Shown: positions 8,685 to 17,749 of the stretch, piece after piece | Layout: the number at the start of each line of letters is the position of its first letter | Numbering within the stretch: position 1 is the stretch's first letter | Origin: Streptomyces sp. DH37 | Lineage (GTDB): Bacteria; Actinomycetota; Actinomycetes; Streptomycetales; Streptomycetaceae | Direction: 5' to 3' | DNA: 64,000 bases | NCBI RefSeq assembly: GCF_029813835.1 | Contig: NZ_JARVKV010000013.1 | Location: 1-64,000, forward strand | Notes under the pieces: model-generated | Databases searched by the model: none | Seen by the model: only the letters and a program-made list of their open reading frames with translations | Told to the model about the DNA's origin: nothing | Program-made: the position numbers and the translations under genes

Positions 8685-10180
8685 CGCAGGGCGATCGCCG
8701 TCCACGACGTCGGCGGCAGCTCGACGGTGAGCAGGCCGTCGGCGAGTGCCGCGCTCGGGTTCGCGGCCGGGGTCACCCGGTGCTGCTCGGCGAGCGTGTT
8801 CTTCGCGTACACGTCGGAGTCGGCGAGTGTGACCGCCTCGGTGATGCGCGACGAGCCGAGGCTGCGCACGTCGATCGTGACCTGTGCGGTCTCCGCCAGG
8901 TCGCGGTTGACGAGGAAGACCGCGGCCCGGTCCTCGTCGACGGTCGCGACGGCGTCGAGGACGGATGCCTCGCCGTGGCGCGCCGTGTGGTACGTCGGCG
9001 CCTCGATCACGGGCCGGATCACCTCGCCGGAAGCGAGCCGACTCGTGATCGAGAACGGGTGGAAGGTCGTCTGCCGCCAGGCCGGGCCGCCGGGCTCGGT
9101 CATGATCGGGGCGATCACGTTGACGAGCTGTGCGAGGGATGCCGAGGTGACGCGGTCGCTGCGCTTGAGGAGTGTCATCAGCAGGTTGCCGACGACGACG
9201 GCGTCCGCCACCGTGTAGGTGTCCTCGAGTTGCCGGGGGGCGTGGCGCCACTCGTCGTAGGTCTTCTCGGACTCCTGGTGCTCCTTGAGGTACCAGACGT
9301 TCCACTCGTCGAAGGAGACGTTGATCTTCTTGCTGGAGCGTTTCTTGTGCCCCACGTGGTCGGCGGTCGCGACGACGGTGTCGATGAAGTAGTCCATGTC
9401 GATCGCCGAGGCGAGGAAGGAGCCGAGGTCGCCGTCGTGCTCCTGGTAGTACGCGTGGCACGAGACGTAGTCGACGTGGTCGTAGCTGTGCTCGAGTACC
9501 GTGCGCTCCCAGTCGCCGAACGTAGGCATGTTGGACCCGGAGGAGCCGCAGACGACGAGTTCGAGGTCCTTGTCGGCCTGCTTCATCGCGGCGGCGGTGC
9601 GGGCGGCGATCTTGCCGTAGTCGTCGGCCGTCATGAACCCGGTCTGCCAGGGGCCGTCCATTTCGTTGCCGAGGCACCACATGCGCACGTTGTGCGGGTC
9701 GGGTGTGCCGTTGGCGATGCGCAGGTCCGACAGCGCCGTGCCGGACGGGTGGTTGGCGTACTCGAGCAGGTCCAGGGCGGGCAGGATGCCTCGTGTGGCG
9801 ACGTTGACCGCCAGCATCAGCTCGGAGTCGGTGAGCTCGAGCCACCCGGCGAACTCGTCGAGGCCGATCTGGTTCGATTCGAGCGCGTGCCAGGCGAGGT
9901 CGCGGCGCACCGGGCGTTTGTCGCGCGGGCCGATCGAGTCCTCCCAGCGGAACCCGGAGACGAAGTTGCCGCCCGGGTAGCGGATGGTCGTGCAGCCGAG
10001 TTCCCTGACGAGTTCGACGACGTCCATGCGGAATCCCTCGTCGTTCGCGCTCGGGTGATCCGGCTCGTAGAGCCCGGTGTACACGCAGCGGCCGAGGTGC
10101 TCGACGAATGAGCCGAAGGTGCGGCGCCGGACAGGGGCGATGACGGCCTGCCTGTCGAGCTCGATGCGGGCGCGAGGCAA
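8681..10180 (-). CDS. Alpha-L-arabinofuranosidase, glycoside hydrolase family 51
   Basis: Intracellular arabinofuranosidase (499 aa) removing arabinose side groups from arabinoxylo-oligosaccharides. The TIM barrel carries TIRYPGGNFVSGFRWEDSIG, the acid/base Glu in CLGNEMDGPW and the nucleophile Glu in VSFDEWNVWY; the C-terminal beta-sandwich ends in SWTAIALR. The start is read as TTG at 10180 because GGAAAGGA lies 8 nt before it and the family N terminus (LPRARIELDRQ) begins there. The open frame runs much further upstream, but that part overlaps the permease and resembles no family. Overlaps the downstream hydrolase by 4 bp. Confidence 0.92.
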   Translation of the reverse strand: MPRARIELDRQAVIAPVRRRTFGSFVEHLGRCVYTGLYEPDHPSANDEGFRMDVVELVRELGCTTIRYPGGNFVSGFRWEDSIGPRDKRPVRRDLAWHALESNQIGLDEFAGWLELTDSELMLAVNVATRGILPALDLLEYANHPSGTALSDLRIANGTPDPHNVRMWCLGNEMDGPWQTGFMTADDYGKIAARTAAAMKQADKDLELVVCGSSGSNMPTFGDWERTVLEHSYDHVDYVSCHAYYQEHDGDLGSFLASAIDMDYFIDTVVATADHVGHKKRSSKKINVSFDEWNVWYLKEHQESEKTYDEWRHAPRQLEDTYTVADAVVVGNLLMTLLKRSDRVTSASLAQLVNVIAPIMTEPGGPAWRQTTFHPFSITSRLASGEVIRPVIEAPTYHTARHGEASVLDAVATVDEDRAAVFLVNRDLAETAQVTIDVRSLGSSRITEAVTLADSDVYAKNTLAEQHRVTPAANPSAALADGLLTVELPPTSWTAIALR

Positions 10181-10308
10181 TTCGACGGTCCTTTCCGGGG
10201 GATGACACGGGGTGTGTCGTCGGCTGAGCGATGCCGGCGGCCGGCGGCCCGCCCCCGCCGTGGACACGGCAGACGCGGGACGGTCCGATTCGGGTCCTGG
10301 TGGCGGTT

Positions 10309-11211
10309 TCAGCCCTTCACGGCGCCGGTGAGACCGCCGACGATCCGCTTCTCGAAGACCGAGAAGAAGATCAGCGCGGGCAGCATGGCGAGTGAGGTGA
10401 ACGCGAGGACCTTCGCGGTGTCCGTGGAGTACTGCGAGGAGAACGTCTGGACGCCGAGCGGCAGGGTGTAGTTCGCCTCGGTGTTGAGGATGTACAGGGG
10501 CAGGAGGTAGTTGTTCCAGCTGCCGACGAACCCGAGGATGCCCACGGTGACCACACCGGGCAGCGACAGCGGGACCGCCATGCGGAAGAAGAACCCGAGC
10601 CGGCTCATGCCGTCGATCGCGGCGGCCTCCTCGATCTCGTTCGGAATGGCCTTGAGGAACGGCACCAGGATGATGACGGTGGTCGGCAGGCCGAAGGCGA
10701 TCTGCGGGATGATCACGCCGAGCAGGTTGTCGGAGAGGCCGAGGCCCTTGACGACGAGGTACAGCGGAGTGATCGCGATGACCATCGGGAACATCAGGCC
10801 CGCGGCGAACAGGGAGTACATCGCGCCCTTGAACCTGAATTCGTAGCGTGCGATCACGAAGCTCACCATCAGGCCGAGGACGACGATGCCGATGGTGCTC
10901 GCGACCGCGACGATGAGGGAGTTGGCGAACTCGCCCCAGAACGTCGTCGACTTCAGGATGCCGATGTAGTTGCCGATCACCCAGGGGCGCGGCAGGGCGG
11001 CCGGGTCCGTGGTGATCTGCGAGTTGGTGCGGAATCCGCCGAGCACCATGTAGAGCACCGGTGCGACGCAGACGCCGACGAAGAGCAGTGCGATGAAGTA
11101 GGTGAGGGGGCTTCCCCACTTCTGCGGTGTGTCGCGGTCGCCGCGGCGGCCGGTGGGTGCCTTCGGCTTCGCCGCGGAGGACGTCCGGGAGGGGGCGGTC
11201 GTCGCGCTCAT
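10309..11211 (-). CDS. Sugar ABC transporter permease (MalG type)
   Basis: Inner-membrane permease (300 aa) of a CUT1 carbohydrate importer. Six transmembrane segments follow a hydrophilic Ser/Thr/Lys-rich N terminus of about 30 residues. The EAA loop reads EEAAAIDGMSRLGFFFRMAVPLSLP, and the sequence ends with the typical FSVFEKRIVGGLTGAVKG. The ATG overlaps the stop of the preceding permease by one base (TGATG). No ATPase gene is present in the locus, so, as usual in Streptomyces, a shared MsiK-like ATPase elsewhere probably energises it. Confidence 0.93.
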   Translation of the reverse strand: MSATTAPSRTSSAAKPKAPTGRRGDRDTPQKWGSPLTYFIALLFVGVCVAPVLYMVLGGFRTNSQITTDPAALPRPWVIGNYIGILKSTTFWGEFANSLIVAVASTIGIVVLGLMVSFVIARYEFRFKGAMYSLFAAGLMFPMVIAITPLYLVVKGLGLSDNLLGVIIPQIAFGLPTTVIILVPFLKAIPNEIEEAAAIDGMSRLGFFFRMAVPLSLPGVVTVGILGFVGSWNNYLLPLYILNTEANYTLPLGVQTFSSQYSTDTAKVLAFTSLAMLPALIFFSVFEKRIVGGLTGAVKG

Positions 11212-12233
11212 CACACGGTCCCTTCGGTGACGGCGCCCCGGAGGTCGCGGCGCAGGACGAAGCGCTGGTAGACCAGTGCGACGATGAGCGAGATGACGAA
11301 CATCACGACCGCGATGGCACTGCCGTAGCCGTAGTTGCCCGCGTTGCGGCCCTGGGCGAGCATGTAGATCGCCATGGTCGAGGTGCCCGCGGTGCCCGAG
11401 ACGTACTGGCCCCAGATGATGTAGACGAGGTCGAACAGCTGCAGCGAGCCGATGATCGACAGGAACGCCCAGATGCGGATCGTCGGCCCCAGCAGCGGCA
11501 GTGTGATGCGGCGCTGGATCTGCCAGTAGGAGGCGCCGTCGATCTGCGCGGCCTCGAAGAGCTCGTCGGGGATCGACTGCAGGCCGGCGAGCATCAGGAT
11601 CACCGCGAAGCCGATGTACTTCCACGTGATGATGGCCATCAGCGTCCAGATGGCCAGGTCCGGGTCGGCGATCCAGTCGGCCTCCAGGGAGCCCAGGCCG
11701 ATCCGGCGCAGCAGGTCGTTGACGGCCCCGTTGCTCTGGAGCATCAGGCTCCAGCCGGTGCCGACGATGACCTCGGAGATGATGTAGGGCACGAAGATCA
11801 GGACGCGGACGATCGAGCGGCCGCGGATCTTCTGGTTGAGCAGGAGCGCGAGGGCGATCGCCAGCGGGCCCTGGATGACCAGTGAGAGGACCAGGATCAG
11901 GCCGTTGTGCCACAGGACGTCGTGGAAGGCGGGGTCGGTGAGGATCAGCTTGTAGTTGTTCAGGCCGACCCAGTCGGTGGGCGCCCCGTAGCCTTTCCAC
12001 TGGTAGAAGCCGTAGTACGCGGCGAGCGCGACCGGGAAGATCACGAACATCAGGAACGTGATGATCGCCGGTGCGGACAGGACCGCGATCTCCAGTCGCA
12101 TCCTGGCACGGCCCCGGCGGTGCGCAGCCGCTCGCGGCGGAGTCGGGGACGCGGACTCGGCCGCGTCCCCGACTCCAGGCGTGCCCTGCGACTGGCGGCC
12201 GTCGGCCGTGTCAGTGCCCAGGGTGTTGCTCAT
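11211..12233 (-). CDS. Sugar ABC transporter permease (MalF type)
   Basis: Second permease (340 aa) of the importer. A 45-residue hydrophilic N terminus is followed by six membrane segments (first: EIAVLSAPAIITFLMFVIF). The EAA loop is ELFEAAQIDGASYWQIQRRITLPLLGP. It sits between the binding protein and the MalG-type gene, 10 bp after the former and overlapping the latter by one base, so the three form one transport unit with the GH51 and hydrolase genes downstream. Confidence 0.93.
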   Translation of the reverse strand: MSNTLGTDTADGRQSQGTPGVGDAAESASPTPPRAAAHRRGRARMRLEIAVLSAPAIITFLMFVIFPVALAAYYGFYQWKGYGAPTDWVGLNNYKLILTDPAFHDVLWHNGLILVLSLVIQGPLAIALALLLNQKIRGRSIVRVLIFVPYIISEVIVGTGWSLMLQSNGAVNDLLRRIGLGSLEADWIADPDLAIWTLMAIITWKYIGFAVILMLAGLQSIPDELFEAAQIDGASYWQIQRRITLPLLGPTIRIWAFLSIIGSLQLFDLVYIIWGQYVSGTAGTSTMAIYMLAQGRNAGNYGYGSAIAVVMFVISLIVALVYQRFVLRRDLRGAVTEGTV

Positions 12234-12243
12234 GTCTGCTTAC

Positions 12244-13524
12244 TCAGCCCTTCTCGGCGGCAGCTTTGACATCCTTGACGATGTCGGCGGCGGAGCCCTT
12301 GCCCGCCATCAGGTTCACGACGGCGATGTTCATGGCGTTGCCGACGTTCTGGCCGTACATGGTGTCGAGGAACTGCATCGAGTAGGCGGCCTTGTTGAAG
12401 GCCTGCAGGGCCGAGATGTTGTAGGGCTCGGTGACGACCCCCTGGGCGTCCTTGTTCACCGGGATCGTGTCGAAGGCCTCGGCGTAGGCCTCCTGCTGGT
12501 CCTTGGTCACGACGAACTGGAGGAAGCCGAAGGCCTCCTTCGGCGCGTTCTTGGACAGCGAGTACCCGCCGGCGCCGCCCATGATGGCGGTCGGGTCGCC
12601 CTTGCCGCCGGGCACGGCGGGGAAGGGGAACCAGCCCAGGTCGGGGAGCTGCTTCTTGTCCGGGGTCAGGTCGGCGATCACGAGGGGGTTCCAGTTGCCC
12701 ATGAGCTCCATGGCCGCCTTGCGGTTCGCGATCATGCCCGCCGAGGACCCGGCGCCCTGCTGCGACGAAGCCGTCAGGAAACCCTTCTGGAAGGGTTCGG
12801 CGTCCAGGAGTTCAGCGAGGTCCTCGCCGGCCTTGGTCCAGCACGGGTCGTCGAACGTGAGCGACTTGGCGGCCTCCGCCATGGTGTCCTGGCTGCACTC
12901 GCGCAGGGCGAGGTTGTAGTACCAGTGGGCGGCCGGCCAGGCGTCCTTGGCGCCGACGGCGATCGGCGCGACCTTGATCGCCTTCAGTTTCGCGACGGCG
13001 TCCTTGAGCTCGTCCATCGTCGTCGGCGTCGAGGTGATGCCGGCCTTCTTGAACAGGTTCTTGCTGTAGTAGATGCCCTCGGGCTGCGTGTCGAGCGGCA
13101 TCGCGTAGACCTTGCCGTCGATCGAGACGCCTTCGAGGGCCGCCTCGCCCACGTTCGCCTTGTCGGTGTCGGTCAGTTCCAGTGCCTGGATCTGACCGGC
13201 GTTGACCATGGCCTGCATCTTGCCGCCACCGCGCTGGAGGAAGATGTCGGGCGCGGAGTTCGAGTTGAGCGCGTTCTGCAGCTTGCCGTCGAGGTCCTCG
13301 TTCTGGACCGACTGGATCTTGATCGTGACATCCGGGTGCAGCGACTGGTACTCCTTCGCGGCATCTCTCCAGTACTGCGCACCGCGCCCTTCCATCGCGT
13401 TCGTCCAGAGGGTCAGTGTGCCCTGACCACCGGACGAACCGTCGCTGCCGCCGGCGCAGCCGGTGGCAGCGAGTGCGATGCCCAAGCCGATCGCGGCAGC
13501 CGTCATGCTGCGGGTTTTCCTCAT
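12244..13524 (-). CDS. Extracellular sugar-binding lipoprotein
   Basis: Family 1 solute-binding protein (426 aa) delivering oligosaccharides to the two permeases. A type II signal peptide is visible: MRKTRSMTAAAIGLGIALAATGC, with a lipobox Cys at about residue 23 and a Gly/Ser-rich linker after it. The mature part begins GTLTLWTNAMEGRG and contains the family region EEFAF-like KEAFGFLQFVVTKDQQEAYAE. I chose the ATG at 13524, preceded by AGGGAG 10 nt upstream, over an in-frame ATG at 13581, which would put a charged stretch before the signal peptide and would start inside the operator palindrome. Confidence 0.93.
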   Translation of the reverse strand: MRKTRSMTAAAIGLGIALAATGCAGGSDGSSGGQGTLTLWTNAMEGRGAQYWRDAAKEYQSLHPDVTIKIQSVQNEDLDGKLQNALNSNSAPDIFLQRGGGKMQAMVNAGQIQALELTDTDKANVGEAALEGVSIDGKVYAMPLDTQPEGIYYSKNLFKKAGITSTPTTMDELKDAVAKLKAIKVAPIAVGAKDAWPAAHWYYNLALRECSQDTMAEAAKSLTFDDPCWTKAGEDLAELLDAEPFQKGFLTASSQQGAGSSAGMIANRKAAMELMGNWNPLVIADLTPDKKQLPDLGWFPFPAVPGGKGDPTAIMGGAGGYSLSKNAPKEAFGFLQFVVTKDQQEAYAEAFDTIPVNKDAQGVVTEPYNISALQAFNKAAYSMQFLDTMYGQNVGNAMNIAVVNLMAGKGSAADIVKDVKAAAEKG

Positions 13525-13566
13525 CACCGTGGAACTCCCTGATCTGTCGTCGGTAATCCAACGACG

Positions 13567-13588
13567 CATTAGTTTGCGCAAACTAATG
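13567..13588. promoter_or_regulatory. LacI-family operator, perfect 22-bp palindrome
   Basis: A perfect palindrome with centre TTTGCGCAAA and arms CATTAG/CTAATG. The central CG flanked by A/T-rich half-sites is the hallmark of LacI-family operators. It lies between the predicted minus-strand promoter (13607-13635) and the binding-protein ATG, so bound repressor would block elongation or initiation. The LacI gene at 5803-6861 is the obvious candidate repressor. Confidence 0.85.
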
Positions 13589-13606
13589 GGCCGTCCGCGA
13601 AGCGGG

Positions 13607-13635
13607 AGCTAAGGTGTACAGCCCAAAACAAGCAA
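13607..13635 (-). promoter_or_regulatory. Predicted sigma70-type promoter of the sugar importer operon
   Basis: Read on the minus strand: -35 TTGCTT at 13635-13630, 17-bp spacer, -10 TTAGCT at 13612-13607. The start point would fall about 10-20 bp before the palindromic operator. Confidence 0.55.
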
Positions 13636-13647
13636 GTGGCAACCAAG

Positions 13648-13661
13648 AGTTTTCGCAAGTT
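13648..13661. promoter_or_regulatory. Second, imperfect LacI-type operator
   Basis: AGTTTTCGCAAGTT matches the core of the perfect operator at 11 of 14 positions and keeps the central CGCAA. It lies just upstream of the -35 box of the importer promoter, so two repressor dimers could flank the promoter. Confidence 0.45.
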
Positions 13662-13870
13662 GCTCAATCGTTACTGACACAACTACCGCCATACGCGATC
13701 ACGGACAGGTGCGATGGCGGTTGAAAAGAGTCGGTGACGATCAAGGACGGACTCAGTCACGCCCGGTCAGGCCCCGGCCTCCGGGCCTCGGCCTGGAAGG
13801 TCGGCTTCCCTGCCGAACACCTCCGGCACTCCACCGGGACGCAAGCCCCGTGGGTGGGCCGCTCGACGCC

Positions 13871-13900
13871 TTGACACCGTTTTCCCCGGCTCCCTACGGT
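13871..13900 (+). promoter_or_regulatory. Predicted promoter of the GH39 gene
   Basis: TTGACA at 13871-13876, an 18-bp spacer and TACGGT at 13895-13900. It would give a leader of about 105 nt before the GH39 start. The leader contains a short run of CGCAC repeats (about 13966-13987). Confidence 0.5.
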
Positions 13901-14010
13901 GCGCAGCACGTTGCGTGAGAGCACGGTTGACCCACCCACCGCCCGTCCCCGGCGAGCCTCATCCCCGCACCGCACCGCACCGCACCGCGGCAAAGCAAAG
14001 GAACCCCACC

Positions 14011-15558
14011 ATGCGGATCGTCGTTCCCCGGCAGTCGACAACTCAGCTCTCCGAGGCCTGGCGCCACTGCGTCGGCACGGGTCGGTTCGACCTCGCGCTG
14101 CGGCGCGACTACCAGGAGTCGCTCGCCCTCGTCCAGAGTGAGATCGGTTTCCGGTACATCCGGGGACACGGCCTGCTCAGCGACGGGATGGGCGTCCACC
14201 GCCCCTACGACTACGCGGGCGAGCGCCGCGTGCGCCACGCCTTCACGTACGTCGACCAGGTCGTGGACGCCTACCTGGAGATGGGCATCGCGCCCTTCCT
14301 CGAACTCGGCTTCATGCCGTCCGGGCTCGCCTCCGGCGACGACACCGTGTTCTGGTGGAAGGGCAACATCACTCCTCCTCGTGACGGGAAGGAGTGGGCG
14401 GACCTCGTCCGCGCCGTCATCGGGCATCTGGCCGACCGCTACGGCATCGACCAGGTGCGCCGGTGGCCGATCGAGGTGTGGAACGAGCCCAACCTGGCGC
14501 CGTTCTGGGCCGCCGACCAGAACGCCTACCACCGCCTCTACGAGGTGACCTCGCTGGCCGTCAAGGAGGTGGACGCCGGACTCCAGGTCGGCGGCCCCTC
14601 ACTGGCACCGGGTTACCAGGACGAGTGGATCCAGCGCTTCGCCGAGTTCGTCGAGGCCCGCGACCTGCCGATCGACTTCGTGAGCCGCCACGCCTACTCC
14701 TCCGGCCCCGAACAGTCCGTGCCGTTCGGCACGCACCAGACGCTCATGCCGGCGTCGGCACTGCTGGAGCAGTTCGGCGCCCCGCGACGGCAGCTGGCGG
14801 GCACCGAACTCGCGGACCTGCCGGTCCACATCACCGAGTTCAACTCCTCGTACCGGCCGGACAACCCGATCCACGACACCGCCTTCCACGCGGCGTACCT
14901 CGCACCGGTGCTGGTGAACGGAGGTGACATCGCGAACTCCTTCTCGTACTGGACGTTCAGCGACGTGTTCGAGGAGGTGGGCATCCCCACCGCGCCGTTC
15001 CACGGCGGCTTCGGGCTGCTGACGCACCGCCAGATCAAGAAGCCCACCTACCACCTGTACGCGTTCATGGCCGGGATGGGCGAGCAGGAGCTCGCCCGAG
15101 GCGAGGACCACCTGGTGACGCGGCACGGCGACGGGCGCGTCACCGTGCTGGCCTGGGCGCCGGCCGATCCGACCGGCGGCGAGCCCGTCGACGGCCACAC
15201 CCTCCGCCTGTCCCTGCCCATCGGCTCCCCGGACACGCAGGGCTCCGCCTTCGCGCGCCGCCGCTCCGTGAGCGAGGACGCCGGCAACCCCTGGGCCGCC
15301 TGGTGCGAGATGGGGCGACCGCTCGCACCCAGCGACCACCAGCTCGACGCCCTCCACGAGGCCGCCGAACCCGCCCACTCGCACCGGAGCGTGCCCGTCG
15401 CCGACGGGCGCGCCGACGTGGACCTCGTCCTGGGCCGCAACGAGGTGACGCTGCTGGAGCTCACCCCCGTCGTCGACGAGACGCCGGAGTGGTGGAGCGA
15501 CAACCGGCTGTTCGGCCTCGGCGCCGAGGACTTCGGCGCCTCCGTGCACCGGACGTGA
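14011..15558 (+). CDS. Glycoside hydrolase family 39 beta-xylosidase
   Basis: Predicted retaining beta-xylosidase (515 aa), no signal peptide, so it acts on imported xylo-oligosaccharides. The N-terminal barrel shows IGFRYIRGHGLLSDGMG, the acid/base Glu in EVWNEPNLAPFW and the nucleophile Glu in VHITEFNSSY, both family-defining. The C-terminal beta-sandwich ends in NEVTLLELTPV. The ATG at 14011 is preceded by AAAGCAAAGGA; an in-frame upstream GTG would add a Pro/His-rich tail of about 30 residues unlike the family. It is divergent from the importer operon and shares its regulatory region, so the LacI operators may control both directions. Confidence 0.92.
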   Translation: MRIVVPRQSTTQLSEAWRHCVGTGRFDLALRRDYQESLALVQSEIGFRYIRGHGLLSDGMGVHRPYDYAGERRVRHAFTYVDQVVDAYLEMGIAPFLELGFMPSGLASGDDTVFWWKGNITPPRDGKEWADLVRAVIGHLADRYGIDQVRRWPIEVWNEPNLAPFWAADQNAYHRLYEVTSLAVKEVDAGLQVGGPSLAPGYQDEWIQRFAEFVEARDLPIDFVSRHAYSSGPEQSVPFGTHQTLMPASALLEQFGAPRRQLAGTELADLPVHITEFNSSYRPDNPIHDTAFHAAYLAPVLVNGGDIANSFSYWTFSDVFEEVGIPTAPFHGGFGLLTHRQIKKPTYHLYAFMAGMGEQELARGEDHLVTRHGDGRVTVLAWAPADPTGGEPVDGHTLRLSLPIGSPDTQGSAFARRRSVSEDAGNPWAAWCEMGRPLAPSDHQLDALHEAAEPAHSHRSVPVADGRADVDLVLGRNEVTLLELTPVVDETPEWWSDNRLFGLGAEDFGASVHRT

Positions 15559-16198
15559 GCGCCCCTGCCGCCCATCGGAGCCGCAGCGGCGGGCCACTGC
15601 CGCTCCGTGGCCGTGTACGCGGTGATCGTGCCGGGGTCAAGGTTCCTCCCGGCCCCACGGCCCGGCCCGGTCGGGCCGGGACTGTTCACGCACGACGCCT
15701 CAGGCGTTCCGTCCGCTGCCTCGTGCGCTCGGCCGCTCGGGGCGGCGTGGTCCGCGGCCGTTCACCGCTGACGGCACCGGGGCACCGGCGCACCGATATG
15801 AGCGACCCGCACCCACCACCGTGTCCTGGTGCGGCTACCGCGCCGACGTCCGCGAACGGCCGGGGCTGCGGCCCCCGACTCGTCCGGGCGGCTGCGGACG
15901 GCAGGGCGCCGCGCCGGTGGGCGGCCCTCTCGTCGTGCACCGGCGTGGTCGCGGGGGCCGGTGTACGGGTGTCGTGGCGGTGGTCGGCACGGCCGACACC
16001 GGCTACTCCTCCGCCGGCCCGCCACCGCGTCAGCGTGCTCTTCGCCATGGACGGCAGGCATGGCCGGCCGGATCGGATGCTCCGGCGGCTCGCGGACGGG
16101 CGGCTCGTCGGTACGTCCAGGTCACCACCGACCGCTCCCCCGCGCAGGGAGTCGGGCCGAACCCGCCTGGCGGACCCCGAGGCCCGGGCCGCCGCGTG
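15559..16198. other. Intergenic region with a hairpin, no supported gene
   Basis: About 640 bp after GH39. A GC-rich stem-loop (15661-15668 pairing with 15673-15680, CCCGGCCC/GGGCCGGG, 4-nt loop) lies about 100 bp after the GH39 stop and could end that transcript. Open frames on both strands are Pro/Arg-rich, have no credible ribosome binding site and were not accepted. Confidence 0.5.
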
Positions 16199-16237
16199 CC
16201 GCCGGTCCGGGCCCCTTGCCGGGCCCCGGACCGGCGG
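16199..16237 (-). terminator. Hairpin terminator after the SulP gene
   Basis: A 12-bp perfect stem (CCGCCGGTCCGG at 16199-16210 with its complement at 16226-16237) with a GC-rich inner part lies 22 bp after the SulP stop on the minus strand. Confidence 0.65.
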
Positions 16238-16259
16238 CTGCGTGTCCGTGCTCCGGTGG

Positions 16260-17732
16260 TCAGGGCGCCAGGACGCGCACCGGGTCGATGCCGGCGGTGG
16301 TGTGCCGCTCGGCCCAGTTCTCCAGCGCCGTGCGGCAGGCGTGGTCCAGGTGGTGCAGTCCGGACAGGTCCAGCTCGATCGGCCGGTCCTGGGGCAGCGC
16401 CTCCAGACTGTCGAGGATCTTCGGCAGCCGCAGGAAGGTGGCGTTGCCCGACAGGTACGCCTGTACGGGGCCGGCGCCCTTGTCGACGACCTCCAGCCTG
16501 ACGTGCGAGGCGTCCCAGGCGGTCTTGGCGACCGACAGGGCCAGACCGATCAGCACGCCCTCGAACATGTTCACCGCGACGATCGACACGGCCGTGACCA
16601 CGAGGATCAGCGCCTCGCCCCGGTTCCCCCGCCACAAGGTGGCGACCTGGCGGAACGGGATCAGCTTCCAGCCCGCGTGCACCAGGATGCCGGCGAGGGC
16701 GGGGATCGGGATCAGCGCCAGGGCGGAGGGCAGCAGCGCCGCGAACACCAGCAGCCACACACCGTGCAGCACCCGCGAGGCCTTGGTCCTCGCGCCCGCC
16801 TGGACGTTGGCCGAGCTGCGTACGATCACCGCGGTCATCGGCAGCGCGCCGAGCACGCCGCACACCGTGTTGCCCGCGCCCTGGGCGATCAGTTCCTTGT
16901 TGTACCGGGTGCGCGGGCCGTCGTGCATCCGGTCCACCGCCGCCGCGCTGAACAGGCTCTCCGCCGAGGCGATCAGGGCGAAGGCGACGATGGTGCCGAT
17001 GAGCGCCGGATTGCCCAGCTCGGCGAAGGCGTCCGCCCCGGGTGGCTGGATCACGCCGAGCAGGCCCTCCACCTCCACCGTGGCGACCGGCAGGGAGAAG
17101 ACCGCCGAGGCGGTGGTGGCCAGCAGCACCGCCGCGAGGGCGCCTGGTACGGCCCGCACCTTCGCCGGCATCCGCTTCCACAGCACGACGACGGCGACGG
17201 TGCCCGCTCCGACCGCGAGCGAGACGAGCGCCTCGGTGCTGCCGAGGGCATCGGCCAGTGCCTGCGGCAAGCCCACGATCTTGCCGATGCCGCTCTCCGG
17301 GGCCGTGGCACCCGCGGCCGCGTACAGCTGGCCGGCGATGATCACGAGACCGATACCGGCGAGCATGCCCTCGACCACGGACAGGGAGATCGCCCGGAAC
17401 CAGCGGCCGAGGTTGAGGGCGCCCATGCCGAGCTGGAGCAGACCGGTCGCCAGCACGATCACGCCGAGCGCGGGCAGGCCGAACTGGCTGACGGCCCCGA
17501 AGACCAGCACGGTCAGGCCCGCGGCGGGGCCGGACACCTGGAGGCTGCTGCCCGGCATGAGACCGGTGACGATGCCGCCGACGATCCCGGTGACCAGGCC
17601 GAGTTCGGCCGGGACGCCGGATGCGACCGCCACGCCGACGCACAGCGGGAGCGCGACGAGGAAGACCACCAGGGAGGCGGCGACGTCCTGTTTCAGGAAG
17701 GGGAACCGGGCTGCGGCGCTGGTCTCGGCCAT
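16260..17732 (-). CDS. SulP-family inorganic anion transporter with STAS domain
   Basis: Membrane transporter (490 aa) of the SLC26/SulP family. About 10-14 hydrophobic segments span residues 15-400, beginning QDVAASLVVFLVALPLCVGVA and including the conserved VSGPAAGLTVLVFG and GCGN-like AQGAGNTVCGVLGALP. A STAS domain follows at about 400-490 (IELDLSGLHHLDHACRTALENW). The start is the ATG at 17732; an upstream in-frame ATG would extend into the carbonic anhydrase gene. It lies 17 bp after that gene, so the pair is probably an operon in which the transporter takes up bicarbonate, although sulfate cannot be excluded from sequence alone. Confidence 0.9.
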   Translation of the reverse strand: MAETSAAARFPFLKQDVAASLVVFLVALPLCVGVAVASGVPAELGLVTGIVGGIVTGLMPGSSLQVSGPAAGLTVLVFGAVSQFGLPALGVIVLATGLLQLGMGALNLGRWFRAISLSVVEGMLAGIGLVIIAGQLYAAAGATAPESGIGKIVGLPQALADALGSTEALVSLAVGAGTVAVVVLWKRMPAKVRAVPGALAAVLLATTASAVFSLPVATVEVEGLLGVIQPPGADAFAELGNPALIGTIVAFALIASAESLFSAAAVDRMHDGPRTRYNKELIAQGAGNTVCGVLGALPMTAVIVRSSANVQAGARTKASRVLHGVWLLVFAALLPSALALIPIPALAGILVHAGWKLIPFRQVATLWRGNRGEALILVVTAVSIVAVNMFEGVLIGLALSVAKTAWDASHVRLEVVDKGAGPVQAYLSGNATFLRLPKILDSLEALPQDRPIELDLSGLHHLDHACRTALENWAERHTTAGIDPVRVLAP

Positions 17733-17749
17733 CTGTCGCGCGCCCGCCT

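Noticed and set aside
7062..9218. 718-codon plus-strand open frame opposite the CocE hydrolase and GH51
   Set aside because: Shadow frame: low-information Arg/Gly/Val-rich sequence without motifs, and the minus-strand genes are complete.
6888..10208. One 1106-codon frame that could join hydrolase and upstream DNA
   Set aside because: The part beyond 8684 is a shadow of GH51; the true start is the ATG overlapping the GH51 stop.
13915..14010. In-frame upstream start extending the GH39 protein
   Set aside because: The extension is a His/Pro/Arg-rich string over a CGCAC repeat; the ATG at 14011 has a good ribosome binding site and the family N terminus.
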